In this document: positions 50,139 to 63,836 of the stretch, piece by piece
Layout of the letters: each line of letters opens with the position of its first letter
Position numbering within the stretch: position 1 is the stretch's first letter
Notes under the pieces: generated by a model
What the model saw: the letters and a program-made list of their open reading frames with translations, nothing else
What the model was told of the DNA's origin: nothing
The model's database searches: none
Translations under genes and position numbers: made by a program
NCBI RefSeq assembly: GCF_026151205.1
Contig: NC_087076.1
Coordinates: 2,379,902-2,443,901 of the forward strand
Direction: 5' to 3'
DNA: 64,000 bases
From: Bolinopsis microptera
Lineage: Eukaryota; Ctenophora; Tentaculata; Lobata; Bolinopsidae

Positions 50139-52640
50139 AAACTTTGCCGACTGGTATAGGCTTAGACTAATATTTTGAGAAAAAGCGGCGCGTGATAGTA
50201 AATTACGAGTATCACCCGTTAACGAGTGAGATTCGTCCAGTATAACCTGTTTATGCTCTAACCATAGCCCTCTCGCTAGTAGTACGCTTAGACACATGGC
50301 TATGTGAAAGAAGATGATGTAAAGATCTAAATGTTAAATTAGAATTTGCAAATTAATAGTATTAGGGGGTGCACGATAAAAATAAACTTGCTCGGATTTT
50401 AAAATTTTTTGTACCACTGTTTTCTAGAGACTGTGAGAATTTTCACAATACCAAATTTGTCATACCTTTTTGGAAAGATCAGTGAGTATTGCCTAAGTGC
50501 CATATTTGATGGTGCGCGGCTTTTGGAGCAAAATTAGCTGTAAAAGTCGCGTAATTTGACCAAATTCGTCCAAATTTGACCATTTTTGTCGTATTATTCG
50601 GATTTATCTTCAGTTCCTTAAATGAGATCATTCTGGAAATTGGCGACGACCTTCCAATAGGGCTTTCACAACTGTCCGAAAAATTTGGTGGATATCGGAG
50701 TTGATATAGTGATCAAAATGGAGCAAAATACGCTGCTTTTAGCTGTAACATAATGTCTGATGGTTGGATATGCTTTAAATTTTTCGGACACTTTCCTTGT
50801 AAGTCTATGAGTAAGCTTACCAATTTTTGTTGTAATTGGAGGTCGGGAAGGATACTCAATATCTATTTGTTTGAAGAAAATTGTGCTGGCCGAAATCAGC
50901 GCTAAAAAACCATCCTACAGTCGGCACGCGCGGCTCACTGTCGATGGCGCACTACCTAATAGTATTGAAATCTCGCACAGCAAGTTATTAAAAGAATGTA
51001 ATGAGAGTCGAGCCGAATTTATTGTTCAGTAATCACATATATCGTACCCACGAGTTTTCAGTTTACGAACTACGCGCAAGTGTGAAGACTGAAGTGCAAG
51101 CGCGAAAGCTTTAGTGCAATTTAGCTACGAAAATACCAAAACCCTTAAATTATGCGATGCATTCAGTATTTAGAATTAATATATTATAAATTTATAAGTT
51201 ATGTCAATCCTCTTACCTGGGGACCCAGGCTATTATGTACATGTTCATAAACATTAAGATTTGTTGTAGCGCGATGCACTACTGGGCCGCGCCGCGCAGC
51301 CAATAATATAATGCTTCTTGCAACCACAAGTGGCGTGCTTTACTAAACATACTTGGTCAGTACGTTACTGTATGTACGAACTTTTAGTTTTAAAAGGTGT
51401 CGAACTGTACAAATTTTAAAAAGCTGTCGAGGAATTTTTACCGAATTTTTAAAAAAATTTTTGTTTTTTAATCAGTAATCACTTCAAGTTCAGTCCGAAA
51501 AATTTGTTATTTTTGTCCAGGAGGTTACATTTCAGATTTAAAATATTAACATGCATCCGCACGTCATCGTTTCCCGCCATTTTAACACAAATTTTTGCAA
51601 TTAGCTTTTTATTATATATTTCGAAAATTTATGAGGCGAATTTTTCCCAAACTAATCCCGAACTGAAAAAACGTGCCGAACTGTACGAATTTTTTACGAC
51701 TTTTGTACGAACTGATGACTGACCAACTATGTTACTAAATTGGCGATATGCACCATGACTGGGCCTCGCCGAGCTGTGAACATGAACAGTGAAGGATTGA
51801 CATCGTGAATCAACGCGATGCGTTACTGTGACTGTGAGTGTGTCGCGCCGCGCATCCAAAAATGCTTCTCGGTATCCAATAATGCTTTTCGGCGAAATGC
51901 ACCACTGAGCTGTGAAAGATTGGCATCATGAATCAACGATGTTAGTAACTTGTATAAATTTCGTCGAAATAGTACGTGCCGCTTTCTTCCGATCCCGAAA
52001 TGTTAAGGGTCGACGGTCGTTTACATATTAGTATTACGTAATCAGCTGAGGAGGTTGGGGTTTTCAAATGATTATTGATTACGCTAGTGTAATATTGACA
52101 TAAATATAATAGCTATGGTAAAACTGATTACGGGGTATGTGAACGACCCCTCATTGTTAGTAATCAGTTCCATACATAGCTATTAAGCTATTAGTATTAT
52201 GTCACAATCACACTTGTAGCGCGATGCACTACTGGGTCGCGCGCGCGCATCCAATAATGCTTCTCGCAACCACAGATCGTATGCAGATCGGCGTGATGCG
52301 AAGGATTGACATCGTGAATCAACAATCACACTAGCGAGCGTAATAATTTGGAAAACCCCGGCCGGCGGCATCAGGCCCTTTATATAATTATAATATGTAA
52401 ACGACCCCTTGATTAAGACTAAGTGATATTTAATATTTTGTTCCACTCAGCCGAATATTTGATAAATCGAGTGTAATAGTTGGGTGACTTCGACGAGCCG
52501 CGCAAGCTTATAGTTATATCATTTGCAGTCTCACTTAAATTATAATTAATTTTCATACACAGTAAAAATTAATTTTCATATAAAATAAAAATAACAAAAA
52601 AGATTGGGTGGGAAAGACAGGCTGCGCTTACGGTCCCAGT

Positions 52641-52898
<258 letters not shown>

Positions 52899-53652
52899 TT
52901 TAGGATTACTGTTACTGTGATAGGATATGATATCTTATGCTATATGTAGCGACGACATCTGACGCAGCGACATATAGCGCTAGATAGCGACATCTAGCGC
53001 TAAATAGCCTGGACTGTCACGACCCAAAATTCTTCGCTATTTAGCGCTATCTAACGCAATTTAGCGCTATCTAACGCTATCTAGCGCTATATGTCGCAAC
53101 GACATCTGACGCTATATAGCGCTATCTGGCGCTATATAGCGCTAGATAGCGTGAACTGTCGTAAACTGACTTATCCCGCTATCCAGCGCTTGATGTCGCC
53201 TGCGTCAGATGTCGTCGCGACAGATGTCGTCAGATGACGTCAGATATCGCTAGATGGCGTCAGATAGCGTCAGATGTCGCGGCAACATATGACGCTAGAT
53301 GACGCTAGATGTCGTCCCTAGAATTTTTATGAAAATAGCGCTATCTGTCGCCTGGCGTCAGTGCTGCGTGCTTAGCGTCATCTAGCGTCATATAGCGTCA
53401 TCTAGCGTCATATAGCGTCATATAGCGTCATATAGCGCTAGATAGCGCTAGATAGCGCTAGATAGCGCTAGATAGCGACATTCGAAAGGTGCCGTGCACT
53501 TAGCGACAATGTCGCTAATTGGCGTCATCTAGCGTCATCTAGCGTCATCTAGCGTCATCTATCATCATCTGGCGATATTTCACGCTAGATGACGCTAGAT
53601 GACGCTAGATGACGTCATATGTCGAATTTCAACTATCAGTAAAGGTCCCATT

Positions 53653-53658
53653 TTTATT
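53653..53658 (-). promoter_or_regulatory. Poly(A) signal of TMBIM-like gene
   Basis: AATAAA on the minus strand, 126 bases after the stop at 53784. It overlaps the right-hand target duplication of the foldback element, so the cleavage site would fall in the first bases of the element. Confidence 0.6.
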
Positions 53659-53783
53659 GTTCATTTATCAAGGTAACATATCTCGAAATTAATTATAAAC
53701 CCAATCACCACAAAGATATTAACGAAGTAATCAGTGCACAAAACTCCAATTTTTCCAAATATTCCGTCCGACCTCAACTTAAA

Positions 53784-56471
53784 TTAGGATCTATTTTTAT
53801 AATCGTCATTGAAGGGAAGGTAGACGATGTGAATTGCGGTGATGGGAAAATCAGTGTAACAGCAAGTCGCACCATACATCCAGTCGTCGTGATGTGCAGT
53901 GTGGAATTTATTGTCTATCACCATGGCAGCGTCTATTGCAACCCACTGTAATAGTCAGGGTCATTAATTTGCTACTATTTTATGTCGGGATTTTTGTTAT
54001 TCATTGTATCTGAGAACAAATTAGCTTACACAAAATTTGTTGTGAACAAAATGGATATGTAACTTAGGTACTCTAAAATTACTTACCATTGTAACGAAAA
54101 ATACTATAGCCAGAATAACAATCCATGCTGTTGACCACTGAAACAAAAACACAGATTTAAGGGAATAATGTTATATACTTTTACAATATAATTTGAACGT
54201 TATTACGTTATAATTAAAACACATATTTTTTAATTAATTCATCAATGAATTTGAATGCAGCAAACTGTTGCGGGAACTTACTGTAAAATCTGTGAGGCTA
54301 ATGTACACAATAACAGCTACAAGCCACAGTACCCAACAAAGAATCCCAATTAGGATGAGACGAGCTGGAGTGTAGCTTATTGGTAGAAAGGAAAAGATAA
54401 AGTGTAGCAGGAAAACCAGCTGTAAAATATCAGGGTTGAAATTTAAAAGAATGTTTCTAAAAATTTTAATTTATAAAAGAAGCCAACTCACTATTCCTTG
54501 AAACAGTTACAAGAGCTATTATTTCGTTTTGTTAAAAATGTAACACAGTTCATTAAGAACACCAACATCAATTATCATGCACTAACCGCCAGGCCTTTCA
54601 CCACTACCACAAAGTAAAAGGACACCTCCTCAAAGTACAGAGCAGTCAACGACAGTGCTAATGACAGTATAATCGTCTGAAGGATTGTTTGCCAGTATAA
54701 GTATGATATTATAATTAGTATAATAAGTATATTCAACATTTAGTTGGTTAATTTGAAAATGTGACTATTCAGAAACTTACCAGCAATACCAGCCATAAAA
54801 CAAACTGAGGAAACTCCTTCCTGAGAAAATTAATAGATATGGGGCTATTCGGCATATTATAAGGAAATGAAATATAAAAAAGTTCACTGATGACCAAAGA
54901 TGACAAATTGATACGAGCTAAGTATTAAATTAAAAATTACCTTTTCGGGGCGAATAGACCAAGAAAGATAATCAAAAGTGCCAGTATGACCCAAAGTGCG
55001 ATCATAACAATAAATCCTATCAATGTATACTGGACCCAGCAGCCTGCAAATGCTCTGAAATGTTGGACTTAGGTAAACACTCAGCAGTTAACATTTCATT
55101 AAACAGATGGTGAAGTTAGTTGGAATGTCAAAATAAAAATAGCTCTTATAGAATCACTCAGTGTCACTTCGGAGGCCATACAAAACTAGTCGAAAGAAAC
55201 CTCTTGTTAGTTCAACAAGCGGTTGTGAATGATAATTACGATTTACCCAAAAAGGAATATTATCAAAATTCCGAAAATGAAGAGCATCTGAAAGAAGAGG
55301 CAGAGGTAGAACCACCGAATATAGTCTGAAATATTTACTCTTAGTTTTGGTAGATTCCGGACTGCTCCTAATTCATATTGGTGATAGTTCATTTGAATGA
55401 TTTTCATCGCAATGTAAATTGTACAATATCATCGAAATAGCTACCTAAGCATGCAAATACGCATTTTTACACATGTAGAATATGTGTTAATACGAAAGAC
55501 ATTCTACGATGTGCGAAAGCTTTCACAATGTAATTACTAATTAGGTATCAAAGACTCACACCAAGGTTTCTTCATTCTGACAATATCTGTTTCGAATTTC
55601 TCTACAACTGTTTTCCCCGTTCCTGAATCTTGTGCCGGAGTTGGGACCACCACATCCTCGCCTCTTGAATTTACACGTGTTCTTCGAGTTGACTTGATTG
55701 ATTTCTTAGAGCTGCTACGAGCTGCTGGAAAACGGTTCAATCAAAGTAAAGGTGTCATATAAAGTAAAAGATAGTTTAATATGAGTTTACTAAAATCAAT
55801 TATATTATTAATTGAATCGTTTGGTTTGAGTGTCTAACCTCTACTCGATGCACTCCTTGAAGCACTTGCTGATGCTGATGCAGATGCTGATGCACTCATA
55901 GCGTAGGACTGAGTCTCCCTAAATTCGACCAAACTTTCCTTCTGAGCCGAAAGGAACTCCTGGAATACATATGTCCTCGTAAATTGAGCGATCAATTTTC
56001 AGAAAAGGAATGAATATTATACGATAATATTACGACCTTGTTATTCCTTGTAGTTGTAGTGCGATTCGGTTACTAATAACACAGAATATACGACATTAGT
56101 TTAATAATTAAACCATTGATTAATAAATGATTATTGGTTTTTCCTTTGGGTTTCACATTCACCCCCAGTGTGAGGTCCTAGTAGTAGTATATTTTTCCCT
56201 CCCATAATAAAAGTAACTGTACCTGATAAGAAGCCCCAAGCTTGTTGAGCTCCTCCTCGTTTTGACAGGAGCTAGTGAGCTCCATGAAGTACTGATGTGC
56301 AGTGGACATTGCCTCTACTCGCTGTTCCTCTGTGCGAGCTTTGTTAAAATTATCCAAGTGATAATTGAACTGTGTTCGAACTGCTATCGGGAGACCTTTA
56401 CCGATAAACACTCTGAGTGTTTAGGAGAGAAGTTTGAGGAAATTGGCGACTACTCCTATTTTAATATCATA

Positions 56472-56507
<36 letters not shown>

Positions 56508-59209
56508 GGGGGGCTCCATTTCCTATCCTGATTTGATGGTACATATAATATAATAGCGGGAGTCGTCAATTTATTCCAATGATAATATTACTATTAGGAT
56601 GGCACTCACGCTCCTGGTTTTCTACTATCAAGGAACTCTTGAAAAGCCTCAGAGGACATAGCTCTCTCTTTATCACTCTTACTGCTCTGGTATTGTAACG
56701 TGAAGTATCTGAGTGAGTTGACTTTCAGTCTTAACATTCGGAATTTAAGATATTATACCATAAATAGAAACTAGTGAGTTGTAAGCATTAAGAAGTAAGT
56801 ATTTGCATTCGGTTGTAAAACTAAACCGATGAGCTGCCGAGTTCGCTGCGTCTCTGTCCTCTTCTGATTTGGCTTTGTTGTACTGCTCGAGGAAGAATGT
56901 GTACTCCTCCGCCATGTCACCTGCCACCTTCTCATCGTCCTGACTTCCTCCTCCTTCAAGTACATTATTTTCAATAACTAATCAGATAATTAGATGACTC
57001 ATTTTTCTGACGAAATTCCAGTCAGAATTTGGGCTCGTTGTGTTTGTTTTCGCGACTATTATAACTAACTGGTTACAGGCTTATTTTGATGATGATATTA
57101 ACCACAATTTATTTTCAGAGTTCAAGAAATTTATGAAACGGACCCGTGGAACGCTACCTTTGACATCGGTTGATCTTATCGACTCTAGGAATTCAAGGTA
57201 TGCTGCCTCCACAATGTCAGTAAACCTTTTGTGTGTCTTCTTACTCTTCTGGTAATGTCTGTGGGCTGCATTCAGGACCTATGTGGGTTCATGCTGGAGT
57301 TTTTGTTATTTATATGTAAAATCCAAACTTATATTATTGTCTAAGCAGTAAGCAATAAGCATGTCGTATGGGTCGAGATAGCAACCAAAAGGGTTAAGTA
57401 CCCTTACCCCATAGTGTCAGACTTATATATCTTATCGGACATAATTGTCATGGACAAGTTTTCGGACATAATTGTCATGGACAAGTTTTCACGGACCAAA
57501 TTTTTCACGGACATAAGGCCGTAGGGACACATACACTAAAATTAATGAAAATAATTACCGGACTTTATTATTCATGGACCTTATAATGCAACAAACATAA
57601 TTATTCACGCTAAGGTCTTCAGCGTGAAAGTAATGTCCGTGATAATAATGACCGATAAGGTACAACTGGTTCATATCTTAATGATGCAGGCTACAAGTCA
57701 GGTTTGCATGTTATAAACGTACTAGTTCATGTAAATTTGCAGCGAATACAAAACAAAAGGGGTTTTGGGTTCCCTTTTAGCAGTTACCTTATTTCTTCCC
57801 TCATCGTTGTCAGCTTTAGAATGTTTATCCTTGAAATATTGATAACTCTGGCCCAAGTTGTCCGCCACCTTCCTCACATCTCTAGAATTCCTCAGTTTCG
57901 GTTTCTCCTCGTCTGACCCGAACAGATTGTTTATTTTATTGAGAAGATCGGGAGTGCTCCTGGAGGAGCTGGGTCCTGGTGGAGCTGATCCTGTAAATAT
58001 AAAGCTAAAATCAGGGACCAACAACATATTGGGAAGATTTTGCATTCCTCGTCAGTAACTTTAAACGTTGTAGTTGTGTCATTAGCGTCAGTATTTATTA
58101 TTTAGAGACCTCAACCTGCCTCCCTTATTAGAGTAGCTGAAGCTATATATATTAACCCTCCTTTTAAATAGATAAATTAATATACTTAAAATGTTCTTAT
58201 AATCTTTTACTTTCAGGGCGAATCTAGATCCGATAACTTTAGTCAAAACTGAGATTTTAAAATTGAAATCTTATTAAATATTGTATTTGAAACTATGCAA
58301 TATACTTCCATTCAGGAGCTAATAGTAATACTAATAGCAGACCTTGTTCTTGAAATGGGATAGTTTCAAATTCATAAATCTCCAAGCTTCACGAATAACA
58401 AATTAATCGTACTGTCAAGCTTGCAAAAGTATTTAAATGGTCGAGACTAACATTCAGCATTACCAGTACGAAACTTTCATCGTATATCATTTTGTTATTT
58501 AGGGATCGGGAGTGTCTCTGCAATGTTGACGCCCACTAGTAAATTTAAACATGATATTTTACTCATGCAACTCCTTGTCATGATGGAGAGTTGTTAATTC
58601 CATCTGTTACCCCGGGGTGCACGTGTGCACGCTTCTATTTGCCACCTCGTCTGTGTTTTGCGCGTTACCTCACAATTCACGCAGCTTCAGGAAATTATAC
58701 CCATTTTAGTTGATAAATTGAAGGGGATTTATGTCTAGGGGTTAACATGTAATGCTGGAGCACCCTAGCGAGACGATAGGTTTTGTATTCTCTTTCTAGT
58801 CTGGTCCTGCTTGTATCGAATTAAATGTCAGACTGATTCAGGATGACACGTGTTGCAGCGGTGCTCGTCTATTTTTATTGCACTGTTTCATGGGTTCACT
58901 CATAGATCCTTCTCTATCGACTCATAGATCCCTCTCTATCGACCTCTTACTTTTACGACAATAATTTAGCTAAACTGCCAAACTGTTAGTCATTTATTTT
59001 TTCTTTCTGTTATTTACAACCTTAATCATCAAAATGCTAACTTGAACTAGATTGTTAGTTACCATATATTTGTTGTTAAAGTTATACTATAAAGTTGTCG
59101 GCTAACAAGTTCGTTATTCACCTCTGGCTTGTTTTGAGACGTCAGGAGTTACATACTCCGGCTCTTCCGTATCTTCGTCTGTGTAATAGTTGTTTTGGTA
59201 GGTGGACAT
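53784..59209 (-). CDS. TMBIM/Lifeguard-like membrane protein with triple N-terminal repeat
   Basis: Fourteen exons, all in phase, 576 residues: 59122-59209, 57788-57990, 57158-57278, 56827-56977, 56610-56708, 56223-56412, 55839-55959, 55560-55724, 54941-55052, 54781-54820, 54587-54676, 54282-54419, 54087-54137, 53784-53945. The C-terminal 195 residues form six to seven membrane segments ending GATCCYTDFPITAIHIVYL, like the end of Bax-inhibitor/Lifeguard proteins. D528 (VAIDAAM) and D555 (YTDF) sit 27 apart, the spacing I recall for Lifeguard members, and would match the di-aspartyl pair of the bacterial homologue YetJ. These homologues are ER/Golgi or plasma-membrane Ca2+-leak proteins. Residues about 69-291 hold three copies of a repeat of about 63 residues (Y..F....KA, 14 residues, AH.YF, then 26 residues, EFL). 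A Ser/Ala tract (about 302-320) and a basic linker follow. The N-terminal part is unusual for the family. No signal peptide. First exon inferred from splice phase. Confidence 0.82.
56473..56513 (+). repeat. Poly(G) tract
   Basis: Thirty-four G, one A, six G, in the intron between exons 5 and 6 of the TMBIM-like gene. The sense strand of that intron therefore carries poly(C). Confidence 0.95.
57431..57659. mobile_element. 229-base MITE, CTTATCGG ends
   Basis: Begins CTTATCGGACATAATTGTCA and ends with the inverse of CTTATCGGTCATTATTATCA. GGACATAATTGTCATGGACAAG is tandemly doubled just inside the left end. It lies in intron 2 of the TMBIM-like gene and is related to 47911-47998. Confidence 0.7.
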
Positions 59210-60983
59210 GATCTAAGTCCGGGACATTAGATGTCGTTTACATCCCACACTGAAGCTTTTCCTTTTTCCTTTGCTGCGATTTGAAAATGTTTTTTATGGC
59301 AGTAGAGGATAGCAAACTTGTTCAATCCATAACAAACTGGTATTAAAGTATGAACACAACACTAAAATTAAAAGATTCTAAACAATCGCATCAAGTGATC
59401 TTAATTTCTTTCATGTTGTCTGTTGACTTTTATATGTAACACTAACATTCTTAGTCAGTATTTGACTGATTCAGATGATAAAATTGTGAAAATGTTTTTG
59501 CAAAAAGGTCAAAACTTAACGCCTAAATCAGTTTTAAAGAATTAGCTAAATGCTTCCATGAAGAAAAATAACAAAACTTTCAGACAACAAATACTGTTGG
59601 AACATATTAAAACGAAAGTAACAAGGAAATGTGATGAACTATTAAGTATTAATGTTACCGAATCTATTGTATATCGGTTGTATACACACTATTAACAGTG
59701 CAAACAATACAATCTAATAATCGCACTGATAAAAGTCTTCTTTTAAGAATATTCCTTAAGCAGCGCCGTGAACACTAATGTTCTTTTTCATGGATTTATG
59801 GCAACAGCAGCTATATAATAAACAAGTTTTGCTCGAAATTTGAACTTCAAAATTTCCAAATTCGTCCATAGTAACCTTCAATATTTTTACATAATTTCCA
59901 CATGAAATTACGGTCTTGTATGACGATACAGTTGCAGGAAATGACAACCTATGAGCTGATTAGTTGAAAGTAATGTCTATTGAATTATTGAATAAGAAAA
60001 CTATACATATCTTATTCTTTGTTCCACAATTCACAAGCGGAAGTTTGTTTTTCCCATCCTCCACTGATTATTGCCGGCCCACCTTGCTGCCATCAGCTGC
60101 TGTGATTTGAGAACTATTTAATTTGAGAATTCTCAGAGCCTGTTTTTATTTCCTGGATCGAAGGTATGACGTTGCGCTTTATTACGTTGTTTATACCACA
60201 GTAAAATACTGTTTTAGTTCTTAGGAATATAATAGTGCCCACTGTTATTGGACGAAGGCTTGATAACAGAATTCAAGTTTGCCTGTCCCTAAAGCGGTGT
60301 GGGAAGATCTGTGCTCCTAGAGGCACTACTGTAATGGAATCACTGGTACCTCGTTTGCTTCTGATTGTCACGGCTATAATGTTGATTGCTTCACTATACA
60401 AAATAACTCCAATGCAGTTTAATCACTAGACTTTAGTTCTCGTGTATATATTATAGTACAAACAGTATAAATTGCGATAGTCTCGAATACTGATTTGTTT
60501 TGGTATAATATCTACCAGGTTTATACTTTATGTGTATGCCGTGCTGTTAGATATCACCAGATCCTTTGACTCGTGAGTTCCTTAAAATTCTTAGTTCAGA
60601 GACATTTGATTCCTAAAATCTTGAACTCTGTGCTTCTTCAATCTCCCTGATGGGCCATCGTTAGGTACTGGCAGTACCTATAAATTAATAAAGCTTTATT
60701 GGAAGGTATTTTTACTGTTCACTGATCATTTCTTACATTTTATTGGTGATCGAATCGAACTTATCAAAGATATACTTTTGATGAATCATCAAAATAGTTA
60801 CGTATTGTTCGGCTAAGAGTTTGAGTCAAGTATGTAACGATTTGTATTCTGCCCCAACTTGACTAGCCATCAGAAATTGAGGAAACTTCAGTCGTCAGAC
60901 TGGTTTACTGAAACTGATACTTTCTGCCAGGACCGCGTTTGGTTTGCACATTTCTGGATCACCTGACTTGCTTACCTAGTATC
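59210..60983. other. Intergenic upstream of TMBIM-like gene
   Basis: Holds the minus-strand promoter of the TMBIM-like gene next to 59210, otherwise AT-rich. A 64-codon frame at 60235-60429 has no recognisable features and is not called as a gene. Confidence 0.4.
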
Positions 60984-61095
60984 CACGTGACGTCACCATG
61001 ACATCACATGAATCACAACCTTAACATATAAACATGATCCTGATTATCACGTGACATAGGACACGTGGGCCACGTGACGCGCGCGTTATCACGTG
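60984..61095. promoter_or_regulatory. CACGTG cluster with overlapping CRE
   Basis: Five CACGTG palindromes in 112 bases (60984, 61048, 61062, 61071, 61090). The first overlaps TGACGTCA (60988-60995). Most are extended as CACGTGAC. bHLH-zip factors (USF/MITF/TFEB/MYC type) bind CACGTG and CREB-type factors bind TGACGTCA. Local GC content is far above the surroundings, suggesting a promoter or enhancer. Confidence 0.65.
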
Positions 61096-61146
61096 ACCAT
61101 GTCAGCTCATGTGAGAGCGAGACCCCAACGTTGGACGCGTCGCGAC

Positions 61147-61194
61147 GATGTGCTCTCTTCTCCCCTACCTTTGTGATGACCTGAACCTACCACA
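61147..61194 (+). CDS. Tentative 5' exon after CACGTG cluster
   Basis: ATG at 61147 opens 16 codons (MCSLLPYLCDDLNLPQ) up to CAG|GTTAAT, a usable donor. It is 51 bases after the CACGTG cluster. No partner exon was found: joining it to the next good acceptor at 63820 gives a stop. It may be a non-coding first exon or chance. Confidence 0.2.
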
Positions 61195-61199
61195 GGTTA

Positions 61200-63836
61200 A
61201 TTAAATTACCGTGAAATAAGTTTAGTCTGATACTTTTTGAAAGTTTGACATCTCTTCTGGTCTGTCTGGTGACAGCGTTACTTTGTTTACCTTTCCCCAA
61301 TCCCGTCATTAGCCACCCACTTCACATTTGATCTGTTCCACTGGCCTCATCTCCTCAAATCAGTACTGATGTACCACTTTCGATACTCTTTCAGTCCTCA
61401 CCAGTCAGCAAATATCACTAACAGTAACAATCGTGATCTGATTTACTGATCGTATAAAATCCTATTTCCTTGTTTCAATGAGCAGATGATAGTGGACTCT
61501 AACCCTGGTCTACAGTCGAGTAGGTTCAGTGACTACCGTACAGGTCTGCCCTAATAATTTGAAGTAGATTTCCAATCCGCCCTCCCAGTTGCTTCTTACT
61601 CCCTCAACACACGTTGATTATACCCACATTCTGACATCTCATAATCAGCCTGACTAGCTCCTTGCTGGTGTATGTTGCTGCTTGACATGGTTCAATTAAC
61701 AAGCAGGATCTCAATGTCCTCCATCCTACTTATTGCTAATTCCCTCCGTCCAATCAATGGTTTTTGCCGGCACTTCTTCCTATTACCTTGTGGTTAGGTC
61801 TTTAGTTATGTAATATGTTCGTGGTACTCAGCAATCTAATCGATTGGGATCGCTTGGCGCCTAGTGCCTCTGTACTGTGATCTATCTTCGCATCCAGCTA
61901 TCTGTACCGCTTGTATTTACTTTTTTCATCGCATTTAGAATTCGTTTGTTTGCACTTTAGGACACCCTATCATTGGGAATGGAAATTTATATTTCTTTTT
62001 TCTTGGAATTTTAAAAAGTTGCATTATGTGATTTATGAATTTTCCTGGTAAGTGATTTTCCTCTGTGTTAACTTTATTAGGAGTTAAGGCTTGATATGAT
62101 ACTGTTGCATCGATCGTATAAAAGCTTAAAAGGTTTAAAACTTGTCAATCAATTTTATGTCACTTCATTTTATATTTTAAAGTTGTCTCAACTTTTGATG
62201 TTTAAACATTTCAAAGAATGATCATTATTAAGAAAATTATGGGCATTTATGAGTATGACATTCAATGCTCTATTTTCCAAGTAATTTTTCAAGTAATCTA
62301 TAACGGCAATTCAGTTTCTTGTCTATTTTGTTAACTTTTGGCATTGTGTAGAACATATTTTACATTATCATCAACTTATCTTTGTTCAAGATTATTGTGA
62401 ATGATTTGACCCGTAGAGGTTTAAAACTTAACTCTTTGAATAATCTTAATAAGCTTAAGATATTAGCCGATGATAGAGTTGCTTGGAGAAACAAATTTTA
62501 ACTCTAGCTGTCTTGATCTGTACTGATCACCATTTTAGGATGACTTGATTTCTTTTAGGGGTCTTGAATATTTTAATGGTGTAAATGTTTCTTAATAATT
62601 ATCTACTATTATACTTAAATAACTTACACTTTAGAGAACTTACACTTTACTGAGTGGGGATTAAGTTAGTAGAAATACTGAGAAATAGGCTCATTTCTAC
62701 AACAGAATATTCTACAGCCGTTCAGTGGCAGATGTCACCTTGCTGATTGAGCCTATTCATTCGCCATCTTTGTCAGGCCTGATAAAAAGAATCGGATATT
62801 GTTTTATCCACCATGCATCACGTCCTGTATACCTGTCACGTGCATATTTCAACGGTTTTCTGAAAGCATTATCTCCTTTATCTCATGATAAATATCGTAC
62901 TAAGGCTGTTGGTATTACTGAATATATTGGATAATAAATGCGCCCTTTGAAATTTATGTTCAGCCCTTTTATTCTGTTTATAAAGCTGCCATCCGGCTCA
63001 CCAGAGCGTGATTGTGGGTGGTTTTGTCCATTTCATTGAAGTGGACGGTTGACAGGCGCCCAGCAATTGTAAGGATTATTGCCTCAAAACTGCTCCCGTT
63101 CTCAAGATTTCAAACCAATGGCAGCCCTGCCTCTCATCCCAGCCAATAGGAACACAGCAGTGGTGCACGTGACACTTTACTATTGTGAAACTTTATTGCT
63201 ATTGGATCAAGGATTCGACAAATTGAACCGGTGGGATTCTTGATCAAGAGTCGAATGAGAGCAAGAGTTCGCTCATGACAGCCATCCATACGACTGGTAT
63301 CCTTTAAAGAGCACTCTGTCTTTTGTTTTCTGGCACTCTGATACTGAGATCTTACAATTCTTCCCCCTTCCGAACATTTAAATACAAAGTTCTACTTCTA
63401 GTTGTCCCTCTGACTTTGTAGAAGCTGTGGGGTGATCCGCCACTATTCGACATAAACCCAGAATAAAACCCGGATATGGCTGTCTATCCCAGTTTAAGTA
63501 AACAAAACCCGTGTCCTTGAAGAAGCTGTTCAAACTTTGTGACTCAGCTGCCAATCTCTGATCGGGACGTAGCCACGTGTCCTATTCAGTTGTAGATCTT
63601 TGACACTTGGACTATTGATGTTAGGTCTAGACTCGTTTTTAGGACCCCCAAATTGAGTTTGGCTCCCCTTTTTGTCGGTACAGTCACGTGTACCAGGAGG
63701 GATCATTGATTTTTGTAAAAATACTTTTAGTAATATGTTAGATAATGTAGACCGTCGTTGATGTTTTATCCCATAATCCTAAAATCAACAAATGAGCTGT
63801 TACAACATTACTTCTTCTCAGATGAATGCTATATAA
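61200..63836. other. Intergenic or 5' intron, nothing coding
   Basis: AT-rich to 62900, more GC-balanced after that. No supported gene. A frame at 62725-62934 lacks recognisable features. TATATAA at 63831 lies six bases before the next start codon, too close for a TATA box of that ATG. Confidence 0.35.

Noticed and set aside
56262-56531. Plus-strand frame ending in poly-Gly
   Set aside because: Antisense of exon 6 of the TMBIM-like gene running into the poly(G) tract.
60235-60429. 64-codon frame with a hydrophobic tail
   Set aside because: It relies on a non-ATG start, with no homology or splice evidence.
62725-62934. 69-codon frame
   Set aside because: No ATG at its start and no recognisable features; likely chance.
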